DNA of 64,000 nt from an uncultured Clostridia bacterium (GTDB taxonomy: Bacteria; Bacillota; Clostridia; Lachnospirales; Lachnospiraceae), in assembly GCA_946626755.1 (NCBI GenBank), contig CAMOUW010000001.1, positions 1-64,000 of the forward strand. Reading direction: 5' to 3'. Below the pieces are notes generated by a model, which saw nothing but the letters and a program-made list of their open reading frames with translations, was not told where the DNA came from and did no database searches. The translations under genes were made by a program, and so were the position numbers. Shown in pieces: positions 24,594-34,132 of this stretch (position 1 is the stretch's first letter; every line of letters begins with the position of its first letter).

Positions 24594-26339
24594 ATGAAAC
24601 AGTTGATGTTAGGAAACAAAGCCTTTGCGAGAGGTTTGTACGAGGCCGGATGCTGTGTGGTTTCCAGTTACCCTGGAACACCCAGTACTGAGATAACAGA
24701 AGAAGCGGCAAAGTATGATGAGATTTATTGCGAATGGGCACCCAATGAAAAGGTGGCTATGGAGGTTACTTTTGGTGCGTCTCTTGGAGGCGTGCGCTCA
24801 TTTTGCGGTATGAAGCATGTTGGACTTAATGTGGCGGCAGATCCTTTGTATACTATGTCATATACAGGTGTTCATGCCGGTATAGTCATCGGTGTTGCAG
24901 ACGATCCCGGGATGCACTCATCACAGAATGAACAGGATTCCAGACATCATGCCATAGCTGCCAAAGTGCCTATGCTGGAACCCTCTGATTCTGCGGAGAC
25001 TCTTGAATATGTGAAACTGGCTTACGAATTATCGGAAGAGTTCGACACTCCGGTGCTTGTTAAAATGTGCACCAGGATAGCCCATTCCCAGTCTGTGGTT
25101 GAGACTTCTCAGAGAGCCTGTCCCCCCCGGAAAGCTTATGAAAAAAACATAGCCAAGAATGTAATGATGCCCGGGAATGCTATTAAAAGACATCCTATCA
25201 TAGAGGAACGTACTAACAATCTCAAGGTGTGGTCTGAAACCTCAGGTATCAATAAAATAGAAGAAGGCGGGAAGGAAATTGGAATCATCACCTCATCTAC
25301 TTCATATCAGTATGTGAAAGAGGTTTTTGGAGACAGTATTTCCATTTTAAAGCTCGGTATGGTAAATCCACTTCCGGACAAACTTATCAGAGAATTTGCA
25401 TCGCAAGTAGAGCGTCTCATAGTTGTTGAGGAAATGGATCCCATAATTGAAGAGCACGTAAAATCACTGGGGATAAAATGTGAAGGTAAAAATCTTTTGC
25501 CTGTCTGCGGAGAGTTTTCGCAAAATCTCATAGCCGCCGCTATGGGAAAAGATATAGATACAGGCAAGTCACTTGATGATGAAATACCAGTACGTCCTCC
25601 AATTATGTGCGCAGGATGTCCGCACAGAGGAGTATTCTATACCCTTGCCAAAAACAAATGCGTTGTAATGGGAGATATCGGATGTTATACCCTTGGCGCT
25701 GTAGCACCACTGTCTGCTATGGATATGACCTTATGTATGGGAGCGTCAGTATCGGCGGTACACGGCTTTAATAAAGCCATGGGTGCAGATGGAGAAGGAA
25801 AGTCAGTCGGTATCATAGGCGATTCTACATTTATGCACTCAGGTATGACAGGACTTGCCAATATAGCTTACAATCAGTCAAATTCAACGGTGATCATTTT
25901 GGATAACTCCATAACAGGCATGACAGGTCATCAGCAAAATCCCACTACAGGATACAATATAAAGGGTGATCCTGCAGGAAAGATTGATCTTGAGGCTTTA
26001 TGCAGAGCCATGGGGATAGACAGGGTTGTTGTGACAGATCCTTACGATCTGGATGAGTTTGACCGTGTGCTCAAAGAGGAACTGGCAGCGGAGGAACCTT
26101 CGGTTATTATAGCCAGAAGACCATGTGCCTTGCTTAAGTATGTCAAGCACAATACTCCGTTAACAGTAAATACCGATAAATGTACCGGATGCGGAGCATG
26201 TATGCGTATAGGATGCCCTGCCATTTCCATGAAGGAAGGCAAAGCCTGCGTGGATAAGACCCTTTGCGTGGGGTGTGATGTGTGTATGCAATTGTGTCAT
26301 TTTGATTCATTTGAAAGAATTGAAAAGAAGGGAGAATAA
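24594..26339 (+). CDS. iorA: Indolepyruvate:ferredoxin oxidoreductase, alpha subunit
   Basis: A 581-residue TPP enzyme subunit. The N-terminal pyrimidine-binding part has SSYPGTPSTEI and EWAPNEKVAMEVTFGAS; the middle and C-terminal TPP domain has CAGCPHRG, GDIGCYTLG, and GDSTFMHSG with the Mg2+ site. The end carries two [4Fe-4S] motifs (CTGCGACMRIGCP and CVGCDVCMQLC). With IorB it oxidises aryl pyruvates (indolepyruvate, phenylpyruvate) to aryl-acetyl-CoA with ferredoxin, or runs in reverse to build aromatic amino acids from aryl acetates, as reported for rumen anaerobes. ATG 24594 has CGGAG eight bases upstream. iorB follows after three bases. Confidence 0.95.
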   Translation: MKQLMLGNKAFARGLYEAGCCVVSSYPGTPSTEITEEAAKYDEIYCEWAPNEKVAMEVTFGASLGGVRSFCGMKHVGLNVAADPLYTMSYTGVHAGIVIGVADDPGMHSSQNEQDSRHHAIAAKVPMLEPSDSAETLEYVKLAYELSEEFDTPVLVKMCTRIAHSQSVVETSQRACPPRKAYEKNIAKNVMMPGNAIKRHPIIEERTNNLKVWSETSGINKIEEGGKEIGIITSSTSYQYVKEVFGDSISILKLGMVNPLPDKLIREFASQVERLIVVEEMDPIIEEHVKSLGIKCEGKNLLPVCGEFSQNLIAAAMGKDIDTGKSLDDEIPVRPPIMCAGCPHRGVFYTLAKNKCVVMGDIGCYTLGAVAPLSAMDMTLCMGASVSAVHGFNKAMGADGEGKSVGIIGDSTFMHSGMTGLANIAYNQSNSTVIILDNSITGMTGHQQNPTTGYNIKGDPAGKIDLEALCRAMGIDRVVVTDPYDLDEFDRVLKEELAAEEPSVIIARRPCALLKYVKHNTPLTVNTDKCTGCGACMRIGCPAISMKEGKACVDKTLCVGCDVCMQLCHFDSFERIEKKGE

Positions 26340-26342
26340 ACC

Positions 26343-26921
26343 ATGAAATCAGGAAATATAATGATCGTCGGAGTGGGTGGTCAGGGCTCTCTTCTTGCCA
26401 GCAAGCTTCTTGGGCACCTTCTTTTAAAAGAGGGCTTTGATGTAAAGGTTTCCGAGGTGCATGGCATGAGTCAGAGAGGCGGAAGCGTAGTGACTTATGT
26501 GAGATTTGGAGAGAAGGTAGCTTCTCCGGTTATAGATGAGGGAGAAGCGGATTTTATCGTTTCCTTTGAGATACTTGAGGCGGCAAGATGGCTGAGATAC
26601 TTAAAGCCGGACGGTCATATAGTGACCAATACTCAGCAGATAGATCCAATGCCCGTTATCATAGGAGCCAAAGAGTATCCGAAAGAATTGGAAGATAAAC
26701 TTAAAGCTTCAGGAGCTGCGGTAGATGTTATGGATTGCCTTACCCTTGCAAAGGAAGCAGGGTCTGCTAAAGCTGTAAATGTAGTTCTTATCGGGAGGTT
26801 GTCTCATTATTTCGATATACCGGAAGATAAATGGATCGAGGCAATAGAGGAGATCGTACCTGCCAAATTTACAGAGATAAATAAAAAAGCATTTGAACTG
26901 GGGAGAAATTTCGAATCATGA
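26343..26921 (+). CDS. iorB: Indolepyruvate:ferredoxin oxidoreductase, beta subunit
   Basis: A 192-residue gamma-domain protein of the pyruvate:ferredoxin oxidoreductase superfamily: GVGGQGSLLASKLLG at the start, then KVSEVHGMSQRGGSVVTYVRFG, which contacts CoA in relatives, and VSFEILEAARWL. It forms the catalytic complex with IorA. The SD GGGAG lies at the end of iorA. Its stop overlaps the start of gltX (ATGA), an unusual partner. Confidence 0.95.
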   Translation: MKSGNIMIVGVGGQGSLLASKLLGHLLLKEGFDVKVSEVHGMSQRGGSVVTYVRFGEKVASPVIDEGEADFIVSFEILEAARWLRYLKPDGHIVTNTQQIDPMPVIIGAKEYPKELEDKLKASGAAVDVMDCLTLAKEAGSAKAVNVVLIGRLSHYFDIPEDKWIEAIEEIVPAKFTEINKKAFELGRNFES

Positions 26922-28573
26922 CAGAAAATGAAAATATAGAACTTGCAGAACTCCTGTTTGGAGAAGAAGAGCTTAAAACAAGAGAAGAATATGAAGAGAT
27001 GTATCCGTACAGGAAGCTGGGTAATAAGTCTGAGGTCACCAGGCTTGCCCCCTCACCTACGGGATTTATGCATCTGGGAAATCTGTACAGTGCTTTGGCT
27101 GATGAGCGCATCGCTCATACTAAAGAAGGGGTGTTTTTTCTTCGTATAGAAGATACAGATGCCAAAAGAAAAGTAGAGGGCGCTGTTGAACTGGTCATAG
27201 ATTCTCTTAAGTATTTCGGTATAGAGTTTGATGAGGGAGAAGGTCTGGGACAGGGGTCAGGTATATATGGTCCCTATACCCAGAGCGAGAGAAAAGAGAT
27301 CTATCATACTTTTGCAAAAGAGCTGGTGGAGAAGGGGCTTGCATATCCCTGTTTTTGTGAAGAAGATGAACTGGAGGCTATCAGAAAAGAGCAGGAGGAG
27401 AAAAAGGAACTGACCGGCTACTATGGCAGATATGCTGTATGGAGAGAAAAAAGCCTTGATGAGATAAAAGAGGCGATTTCTATGGGTAAGCCATATGTTC
27501 TCCGGCTCAGATCCCAGGGCTCTCCGGACAAAGAGTTTACTTTTAAGGACGAGATAAAGGGAGAGGTGAATCTGCCGGAAAACATCCACGATGTGGTTAT
27601 TTTAAAAAAGGATGGTATACCTACGTATCATTTTGCTCATGCTGTGGATGATCATCTCATGCGGACGACACTTGTGCTCAGGGGTGGCGAGTGGCTTGCT
27701 TCTGTTCCTACACACGTAGAGCTTTTCAATGCTTTGGGATTTAAGCTTCCCAAATATGCCCATACAGCACATATGATGAAGATAGATCCGGAGACAGGGG
27801 GAAAGAGAAAGCTTTCCAAAAGAAGCGATCCGGAGATGAGTCTTTCTTTTTACAGGGAGGAAGGCTACCATCCTCATTGTATAAAAATATATCTAATGAC
27901 ACTGCTTAATTCGAACTTTGAAGAATGGCACAGAAATAATCCGGAAGCCTTACCTGAAGAGTTTCCTTTTTCGGTTAAAAAGATGAATAATTCAGGGGCT
28001 CTTTTCGATATGGATAAACTTGAAAGTATATGCAAGGACGAGTTGTCCATGCTGGATGAAGGAGCGGTTTATGAATTTATCGAAAACTGGGCAAAGGAGT
28101 TTGCTCCGGAAAAGCATGCTGTGTATTTTGCGGATAAGGAAAAGATGCTTTCTGTTTTGAGACTGTGTATGGGAGTTGGTCAGAAGCGCAGAAGAAAAGA
28201 TTTGATCAATGCAAAGCAGGCATTGGAATTTGTGTCTATATTTTTTGAATCACCGGGAGATGGAGAAGATGAATTTAAACAGACACCGGAAGATGTAAAA
28301 GCTATCCTTGAGGATTATCTCAGTCGTTTTGATTATGAAGATGACAATCAGGTATGGTTTGAAAAAATCAAAGAAATAGCACAAAATAACGGATTTGCTA
28401 CGGATAGAAAAGTATACAAAGAAAACCCCGGTAACTTCAAAGGGGAAACATCTGACGTGGCAGAGGTGGTACGCATTGCCATTACCGGACGGGCCAATAC
28501 ACCCGACTTGTGGAGCATTATTCACATTATCGGTGAGGAAGAAATGAAGGAAAGGCTTTCTGCTAAAATATAA
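26918..28573 (+). CDS. gltX: Glutamate--tRNA ligase
   Basis: A 551-residue class I aminoacyl-tRNA synthetase. The HIGH motif reads HLGN in APSPTGFMHLGN, RIEDTD is the Glu-binding loop, and KMSKS reads KLSKR. It has about 40 extra N-terminal residues before the usual start and a C-terminal helical anticodon-binding region. A separate GlnS in the window means tRNA-Gln can be charged directly, so this enzyme may be discriminating. It overlaps iorB by four bases. A terminator shared with the convergent lipoprotein gene follows. Confidence 0.95.
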   Translation: MTENENIELAELLFGEEELKTREEYEEMYPYRKLGNKSEVTRLAPSPTGFMHLGNLYSALADERIAHTKEGVFFLRIEDTDAKRKVEGAVELVIDSLKYFGIEFDEGEGLGQGSGIYGPYTQSERKEIYHTFAKELVEKGLAYPCFCEEDELEAIRKEQEEKKELTGYYGRYAVWREKSLDEIKEAISMGKPYVLRLRSQGSPDKEFTFKDEIKGEVNLPENIHDVVILKKDGIPTYHFAHAVDDHLMRTTLVLRGGEWLASVPTHVELFNALGFKLPKYAHTAHMMKIDPETGGKRKLSKRSDPEMSLSFYREEGYHPHCIKIYLMTLLNSNFEEWHRNNPEALPEEFPFSVKKMNNSGALFDMDKLESICKDELSMLDEGAVYEFIENWAKEFAPEKHAVYFADKEKMLSVLRLCMGVGQKRRRKDLINAKQALEFVSIFFESPGDGEDEFKQTPEDVKAILEDYLSRFDYEDDNQVWFEKIKEIAQNNGFATDRKVYKENPGNFKGETSDVAEVVRIAITGRANTPDLWSIIHIIGEEEMKERLSAKI

Positions 28574-28574
28574 A

Positions 28575-28633
28575 AAACAGCCCTGTTGATATTTGTCCGG
28601 GATTCCGGCGGATATACGGCAGGGCTGTTTATA
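28575..28633. terminator. Bidirectional terminator between gltX and the convergent lipoprotein gene
   Basis: AAACAGCCCTG (28575-28585) pairs with CAGGGCTGTTT (28620-28630), with an inner TCCGG/CCGGCGGA hairpin. A run of A on the left and T-rich sequence on the right let it act for both strands. Confidence 0.75.
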
Positions 28634-28634
28634 T

Positions 28635-29966
28635 TTATGAGTGCTTTTTATGTTTAAAGTGTTTACCGGCGGATTTTTCGCCGTAAAGTAAATGAAGCAG
28701 TTTTTCCGGATCCATTTCCTTTATGCCGTCCGGATCGGTAAGACCACCGTTCTGACCGTCTGTATGCCATGAAAAAATACCGGCTCTTTCGTCGCTAAAG
28801 TCAAAATAAACCTCGGGCTTTTTCAGATCTGCTTCGTAGCGCAAATACCATTCGGGATAATATTTAGACATATATTCTTTGGCAATATGATAAGCTTTAC
28901 ATTCACTGTTATCACCCAGGGCAGCCAACTGAACACCGCCACCGGGCTGGCCTTCACGACTCACGGAAGGGGAAGAGTGGGCCATTATTACGCTTCCGTC
29001 CTTACATGTGCCCAGGGATATCCATACATGGCCTTTAATACTTATAATGTCTCCGGGATGAACAGAATCATTGTCGCGATGCCATGTATCAGGCACAATA
29101 CGTCTGAAACTGCCCCAACCACGGTCTGCAAGTCTTTTTGAGTTTTCCGTGGAGGGAAATACATACCCTTCTTTTCCGTTTTCTGTTTCAAAGGTATTGT
29201 AAAGTGACCATCCCAGATATCCTGAACAGTCAAGGCCGGCATAATAATACTCGTTAAAACCGCCGTAGGGATAAAAACTTGTGGAAGCATCAACATTTTC
29301 AGCTTTTCCGTCTTTATCTTTATATGTGTATTTTGCGTCTTTGGAAGAAAAAAATTTAATCCAGTCTTCAGATATGCCGATGCTTCTTGTTTGATCAGAG
29401 GCTCCGTCATCCTGCCAGTTCCATCCTCCGCCGTAAATATACAGAGCTTTTCCAACGGGCATAAGTGCAGTGGTTAAGAAATTTTTAAGGGTCTTTTCCC
29501 CCGGTATGCCATTAACAAGTGTATCGATCTGAATATCTTTGTCTGTAGCCTTTTGTTTTACACTGTTCAAAAATCCGTTTTTGGCACTTATGTCGTATGT
29601 GTAACCTTCCTTGAGCTGATTTTGTAAATAAAAGCCGTTGGACGCGCTATCGGCAATTTTATAAACGGTCTCATTTCCGTCTGTGTCGAAACGGTATCCG
29701 AAATCATCAACATTATCTTTATTTACATATCCATAGTCTTTAATACCCAGATAAGTACCGGTCAGTTTTATTTCCGGCTCATCTTTTGATGAAGGATCAA
29801 CAACACCGGATGTTTCTTCAGGTGTTGCTTTTTCTTTTGTTTCATCACTGATATATGGATCTGCACTTGTATATTCAGTTGTGTCTGTTTGGGATGAAAA
29901 AATACCGCAACCGGGTATAAATACTACAGGACAGATTATTCCGCAAAAAAGCAGGTAATGCTTCAA
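28635..29966 (-). CDS. Lipoprotein with NlpC/P60-like cell-wall hydrolase domain
   Basis: A 443-residue exported protein. The N-terminus is a lipoprotein signal with lipobox FIPGC (Cys20), followed by a Thr/Glu/Ser-rich linker to about residue 65 and a region of unknown fold. The catalytic part shows Cys247 in GLDCSGYLG, His313 in KGHVWISLG and a third polar residue near His330, the order seen in NlpC/P60 cysteine peptidases that cut peptidoglycan stem peptides. The start is TTG 29966; its SD would be a run of eight G (29973-29980). It is transcribed divergently from glnA and shares a terminator with gltX. Confidence 0.8.
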   Translation of the reverse strand: MKHYLLFCGIICPVVFIPGCGIFSSQTDTTEYTSADPYISDETKEKATPEETSGVVDPSSKDEPEIKLTGTYLGIKDYGYVNKDNVDDFGYRFDTDGNETVYKIADSASNGFYLQNQLKEGYTYDISAKNGFLNSVKQKATDKDIQIDTLVNGIPGEKTLKNFLTTALMPVGKALYIYGGGWNWQDDGASDQTRSIGISEDWIKFFSSKDAKYTYKDKDGKAENVDASTSFYPYGGFNEYYYAGLDCSGYLGWSLYNTFETENGKEGYVFPSTENSKRLADRGWGSFRRIVPDTWHRDNDSVHPGDIISIKGHVWISLGTCKDGSVIMAHSSPSVSREGQPGGGVQLAALGDNSECKAYHIAKEYMSKYYPEWYLRYEADLKKPEVYFDFSDERAGIFSWHTDGQNGGLTDPDGIKEMDPEKLLHLLYGEKSAGKHFKHKKHS

Positions 29967-29972
29967 AACAAG

Positions 29973-29980
29973 CCCCCCCC
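29973..29980 (-). promoter_or_regulatory. Run of eight G acting as Shine-Dalgarno for the NlpC/P60 lipoprotein
   Basis: Eight G on the minus strand end six bases before the TTG start. It is the only SD-like sequence available. Homopolymeric G tracts of this length can slip, so the spacing to the start may vary between cells. Confidence 0.4.
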
Positions 29981-30145
29981 ATTATTCTGATTCTCTATTA
30001 TTAATTCATATTTCTGTATTTTACTATATTACCGATAAATCTACAAGTGGTTGATATACCGTGTTTTAGAACAGTTAATAATAAATATGTCACAAAAATT
30101 ATTAAAATAATAATATAAGGTATTTTCGAAAAGGTAAAATACAGG

Positions 30146-30151
30146 TATAAT
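30146..30151 (+). promoter_or_regulatory. -10 box of glnA
   Basis: TATAAT 35 bases before the glnA start; no good -35 is present, so an activator or a different start is possible. The rest of the divergent region 29967-30186 is AT-rich with no further feature I can support. Confidence 0.45.
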
Positions 30152-30186
30152 GAGAAATAGTGAAATGAGATTTAAGGAGAATTACG

Positions 30187-31527
30187 ATGTCTGAAAAAAA
30201 GTATACAAGAGAAGATATTATACGTATCGTTAAAGAAGAGGATGTAAAGTTTATCAGACTCCAGTTCGGGGATATTTTCGGTGTGCTTAAAAATGTTGCT
30301 ATTACTTCTGATCAATTGGAAAAAGCTCTGGACAATAAATGTATGTTTGACGGTTCATCAGTAGAAGGTTTTGTTCGTATCGAAGAGTCTGACATGTATC
30401 TTTATCCTGACTATGACACATTTGTCATATTTCCGTGGAATCAGGAACAGGGCAAAGCTGCCCGGTTGATATGTGATGTATATACGGCAGAGGGAGAACC
30501 GTTTATGGGGGATCCCAGAAATGTTTTAAAGAAGGTTTGCGCAGAAGCTGAAGATATGGGATATACCATGAATGTGGGTCCGGAGTGTGAGTTTTTCCTT
30601 TTTAATCTTGACGAACACGGAAGACCGACGACTGAATCAGATGATCATGGAAGCTATTTCGAACTGGGTCCCACAGATCCCGGCGAGTCAGTCCGTCAGG
30701 AAATGGTTCTCACTCTTGAGGATATGGGTTTTGAGATAGAAGCTTCACATCACGAGGTGGCACCTGCCCAGCATGAGATAGACTTTAAATATGACGAAGC
30801 TGTTTCCGCTGCCGACAATATTATGACTTTTAAGCTCGCGGTAAAAACTATAGCGAAAAAGAACGGTCTTTATGCTACATTTATGCCCAAGCCGATTACA
30901 GGAATAGCCGGATCGGGTATGCATATAAATATTTCTCTGGCAGATAAAAACGGAAAAAATATTTTTGCTGACGATAAGGATCCGTCAGGACTGTCTAAAG
31001 AAGCATATCATTTTATAGCCGGTCTTATGAAGCATGCAGAAGGGATGTCTGCCATACTGAATCCGTTGGTAAATTCTTACAAAAGACTGGTTCCGGGATA
31101 TGAGGCTCCGGTATATGTAGCCTGGTCTGCAACCAACAGAAGTCCTCTTATAAGAATTCCCTGTGCAAGAGGACAGTCTACCAGAGTTGAGTTGAGAAAT
31201 CCTGATCCAAGTGCAACTCCTCATCTGGCGTTGGCGGTTTGTCTTGCAGCAGGTCTGGATGGCATAAAGAATAAACTTGAGGTAGAGGAAAGCGTGGATT
31301 GCAATATTTTTGAAATGACTGCCGAAGAAAGAGAGGCAGCCAATGTACGTATTCTGCCCAACAGACTTATAGATTCCGTTCGCTTCCTTAAAAAAGACAA
31401 AGTTCTTTGTGAAGCGCTCGGTGAACATGTAGTGACAAAATATACTGAGGCAAAGCTCAAAGAGTGGGATGAGTATCGTACAAGGGTGACCCAGTGGGAG
31501 TTGGATGAATATCTGGCAAAGTATTGA
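30187..31527 (+). CDS. glnA: Glutamine synthetase, type I
   Basis: A 446-residue GSI. Motifs: [10 protein letters not shown] (latch and nucleotide region), GPECEFFLF and the [13 protein letters not shown] metal-binding stretch, [10 protein letters not shown] with the ATP/ammonia site, NRSPLIRIP and the [14 protein letters not shown] end-piece. The length suits the GSI-alpha type of Firmicutes, which is feedback inhibited and not adenylylated. AAGGAGA precedes ATG 30187. It heads a run of nitrogen and one-carbon genes and lies 2.6 kb from glnS, which uses its product. Confidence 0.96.
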   Translation: MSEKKYTREDIIRIVKEEDVKFIRLQFGDIFGVLKNVAITSDQLEKALDNKCMFDGSSVEGFVRIEESDMYLYPDYDTFVIFPWNQEQGKAARLICDVYTAEGEPFMGDPRNVLKKVCAEAEDMGYTMNVGPECEFFLFNLDEHGRPTTESDDHGSYFELGPTDPGESVRQEMVLTLEDMGFEIEASHHEVAPAQHEIDFKYDEAVSAADNIMTFKLAVKTIAKKNGLYATFMPKPITGIAGSGMHINISLADKNGKNIFADDKDPSGLSKEAYHFIAGLMKHAEGMSAILNPLVNSYKRLVPGYEAPVYVAWSATNRSPLIRIPCARGQSTRVELRNPDPSATPHLALAVCLAAGLDGIKNKLEVEESVDCNIFEMTAEEREAANVRILPNRLIDSVRFLKKDKVLCEALGEHVVTKYTEAKLKEWDEYRTRVTQWELDEYLAKY

Positions 31528-31590
31528 TGACCATTAAAATATATTTTGTGGTACAATGAGAAAATCTGTATCCTGAAGGGGAGGTATATT

Positions 31591-32238
31591 ATGGAAAAAA
31601 ACATTCCGGATATGAATAAAATGACGGTTGAGGAGTTTGCCGGGATCCTTGCGTCCTCAGAACCCATACCCGGCGGCGGAGGAGTCAGTGCTCTGGTTGC
31701 CGCATTGGGGGCGGCTCTTGGAAGCATGGTCTGCAGTCTTACTACCGGAAAGAAAAAGTACGAAAAGACACAGCCTGAATTGGATTTGATCATACCCAGA
31801 CTGGAGGAGTATAGGATCAAACTCCTTGATGGAATGAAAGCGGATGCAGAAGTTTTCCTGCCTCTGGCAGAGGCTTACTCATTGCCGAAAGACACTGAAG
31901 AGGAGGGCAGACATAGAGACGAGGTGCTGGAAAAACTTCTTTTAGAGGCTGCAAAGACACCTCTTATATTGATGGACGATATTATCATGGTCATGGATCT
32001 TCTTGAAAAACTGTCACACATAGGAAGCAGGCTTGCAGTCAGTGATGTGGGAGTAGGGATAAGCCTGTGTAAGGCTGCAGTAGACAGTGCTGCTTTAAAT
32101 GTGTATATAAATACAAAAATGATGAAAGACAGAAAAAAAGCTGCGCAGTTAAACATGGAGGCGGATGAGTTAAAAGAAGAAAGTTCTGCTATCTGCAGAT
32201 GGGTAATGAGCGAGGTTATTTCAGCAGTCAGATACTAA
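31591..32238 (+). CDS. Formimidotetrahydrofolate cyclodeaminase (FchA-type)
   Basis: A 215-residue all-helical protein with the cyclodeaminase signature SSEPIPGGGGVSALVAALGAALGSMV near residue 21, then DVGVGISLCKAAVDSAALNVYIN. It turns formimino-THF into methenyl-THF and ammonia; many small FchA proteins next to folD are also thought to act as methenyl-THF cyclohydrolases. ATG 31591 follows GGGGAGG. The next gene is a FolD variant lacking residues needed for cyclohydrolase action in E. coli, so the two may share the work. Confidence 0.88.
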   Translation: MEKNIPDMNKMTVEEFAGILASSEPIPGGGGVSALVAALGAALGSMVCSLTTGKKKYEKTQPELDLIIPRLEEYRIKLLDGMKADAEVFLPLAEAYSLPKDTEEEGRHRDEVLEKLLLEAAKTPLILMDDIIMVMDLLEKLSHIGSRLAVSDVGVGISLCKAAVDSAALNVYINTKMMKDRKKAAQLNMEADELKEESSAICRWVMSEVISAVRY

Positions 32239-32270
32239 TAGACAGATAAACTTCAGAAAGGATGGGTGTT

Positions 32271-33140
32271 ATGGCGGATCTGACCGGACGGATAGTGGCG
32301 GAAGAATTATGCAAAAAAATAAAAAACGACCTGAAAGATTATATGGAATCCCCCTTTTATCCCGGCAGGGTTCCGTGTCTTGGAATAGTTCGTGTGGGAG
32401 AGCGCGCTGATGATATATATTACGAAAACAGTGCGGTAAAAAAAATAAAAGCCCTGGGTATGGATACGGAAATTTTTACATTTCCGGCGGATATTCCGGA
32501 TTCGGATTTTAGAAGAGAGTTTAAGGTGATAAATGAAAACGATCACATAGACGGAATACTTTTGTTTGCACCTCTGCCTCCTCACATAGATGAAAAAAAG
32601 GCGGTAGAGATCATGAAACCGGAAAAGGATCTTGACGGGTTGAATTTTATAAACCAGGCAAAGGTTTATGCCGGAGAAACTGACGGCTTTGCCCCGTGTA
32701 CTGCCATGGCAGTTGTACGTATGCTCAAAGTGGCAGGAGTGGAGTTGGAGGGGAAGAACGTAACCGTACTGGGACGCAGCATAGTTATAGGCAAACCGGT
32801 ATCTATGCTCTTGCTTAGGGAAAATGCAACGGTTACAATTTGTCATTCATCCACAAAAGATTTAAAGAAAGTCTGTCAGAACTCGGATATTATTGTGGCA
32901 GCGGTTGGATGCGCTAAGATGGTGGATGACACTTATGTGTCAGAGGGAACTATCGTTGTAGATGTAGGGATAAACAATGATGAGCGCGGCCATATGTGTG
33001 GAGATGTTGATTACGATATGGTGGCGGATAAGGCGTCTTTGATAACCCCGGTTCCCGGTGGGGTGGGAAATGTTACTACAACTATTTTGGCGGAACATCT
33101 TCTTATGGCTGCCATGAAAGCATCAGGTTTCAAAAAGTAA
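32271..33140 (+). CDS. folD: FolD-type methylene-THF dehydrogenase (variant active site)
   Basis: A 289-residue protein with the FolD fold: EKDLDGLN (Asp of the DVDG motif kept), PCTAMAVVRML, the Rossmann segment VTVLGRSIVIGKPVSMLLL and PVPGGVGNVTT. Two residues that matter in E. coli FolD differ: the Lys four positions after Tyr is displaced (IYYENSAVKK) and the Gln of VQLPLP is replaced (LLFAPLP). Such clostridial variants are known to me from memory. ATG 32271 is preferred over 32262, which lies too close to the GAAAGG SD. The cyclodeaminase upstream ends 32 bases away. Confidence 0.85.
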   Translation: MADLTGRIVAEELCKKIKNDLKDYMESPFYPGRVPCLGIVRVGERADDIYYENSAVKKIKALGMDTEIFTFPADIPDSDFRREFKVINENDHIDGILLFAPLPPHIDEKKAVEIMKPEKDLDGLNFINQAKVYAGETDGFAPCTAMAVVRMLKVAGVELEGKNVTVLGRSIVIGKPVSMLLLRENATVTICHSSTKDLKKVCQNSDIIVAAVGCAKMVDDTYVSEGTIVVDVGINNDERGHMCGDVDYDMVADKASLITPVPGGVGNVTTTILAEHLLMAAMKASGFKK

Positions 33141-33192
33141 ACCCTGAAATATTTATATAAAAACACAATAAGTTACATTAGAAAGAGGAGAT

Positions 33193-34098
33193 ATGAGCGA
33201 TTATATTATTAAGGCAATAACAGAAGACGGTCAGGCAAGAGCCTTTGTGGCTACTACAAAAGATATGGTAAATGAGGCGGCAAGACGTCATGAAATGAGT
33301 CCTGTAGCCATCGTTGCATCGGGAAGGCTTTTTACTGCCGGAGCAATGATGGGAACAATGATGAAAAATGACAAGGATCTTCTGACTGTCAGGATAAAGG
33401 GGAACGGACCTATAGGTCAGCTTACTGTGACAGCAGACCCAAAAGGAAATGTAAAAGGATTTGTGGGCAATCCTCAGGTGATGCTTCCGCTTAAGGACGG
33501 TCGTATAGATGTAGCCGGTGCACTGGGTATAGGTGTTCTTTCAGTAACAAAGGATCTGGGACTTAAAGAGCCGTATATAGGTGATACCATACTTGTTACA
33601 AGTGAGATCGGTGATGATCTGACTTATTATTTTGCAACAAGTGAGCAGACTCCGTCAGCTGTCGGCCTTGGGGTTCTCATGGAAAAGGATAATACAGCTA
33701 AAGGTGCGGGGGGATTTATCGTACAGATGATGCCCGAGGCGACGGATGAGACCGTGGGTATGGTTGAGGCAAATGTTCAAAGTATAACATCTGTATCTGA
33801 ACTTCTGGATAAGGGAGAGACACCTGAAGATATCCTGGAGCGTATCTTCAAAGGAAAGCCTTATAAAATACTTGAAAAGATTGAGACAAGATACAAATGT
33901 GACTGTTCAAGAACCAAAGTGATAAATGCCATGCTCAGTCTTGGGGCAGATGAGATCCAAAGTCTTATAGATGAAGATAAGCCGGTGGAAACAAAATGTC
34001 AGTTTTGTAATGAGAAATATGAATTCTCACTTGATGACCTGGCGAAAATGAGAGACGGTCTTAAGAAAAAAGAAACTGAGCAAAAATCCGGTGAATGA
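33193..34098 (+). CDS. hslO: Hsp33 redox-regulated chaperone
   Basis: A 301-residue protein with the Hsp33 core (GQLTVTADPKGNVKGFVGNP) and the C-terminal zinc centre CDCSRTKV...CQFC, four cysteines that form disulfides on oxidation and switch the holdase on. The C-terminal tail is the Lys/Glu-rich linker seen in the family. GAGGAG precedes ATG 33193. It lies between folD and glnS with short gaps and is probably cotranscribed. Confidence 0.95.
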   Translation: MSDYIIKAITEDGQARAFVATTKDMVNEAARRHEMSPVAIVASGRLFTAGAMMGTMMKNDKDLLTVRIKGNGPIGQLTVTADPKGNVKGFVGNPQVMLPLKDGRIDVAGALGIGVLSVTKDLGLKEPYIGDTILVTSEIGDDLTYYFATSEQTPSAVGLGVLMEKDNTAKGAGGFIVQMMPEATDETVGMVEANVQSITSVSELLDKGETPEDILERIFKGKPYKILEKIETRYKCDCSRTKVINAMLSLGADEIQSLIDEDKPVETKCQFCNEKYEFSLDDLAKMRDGLKKKETEQKSGE

Positions 34099-34132
34099 TA
34101 AATTTACAAATTGTACATAAGGAATAACGAAT

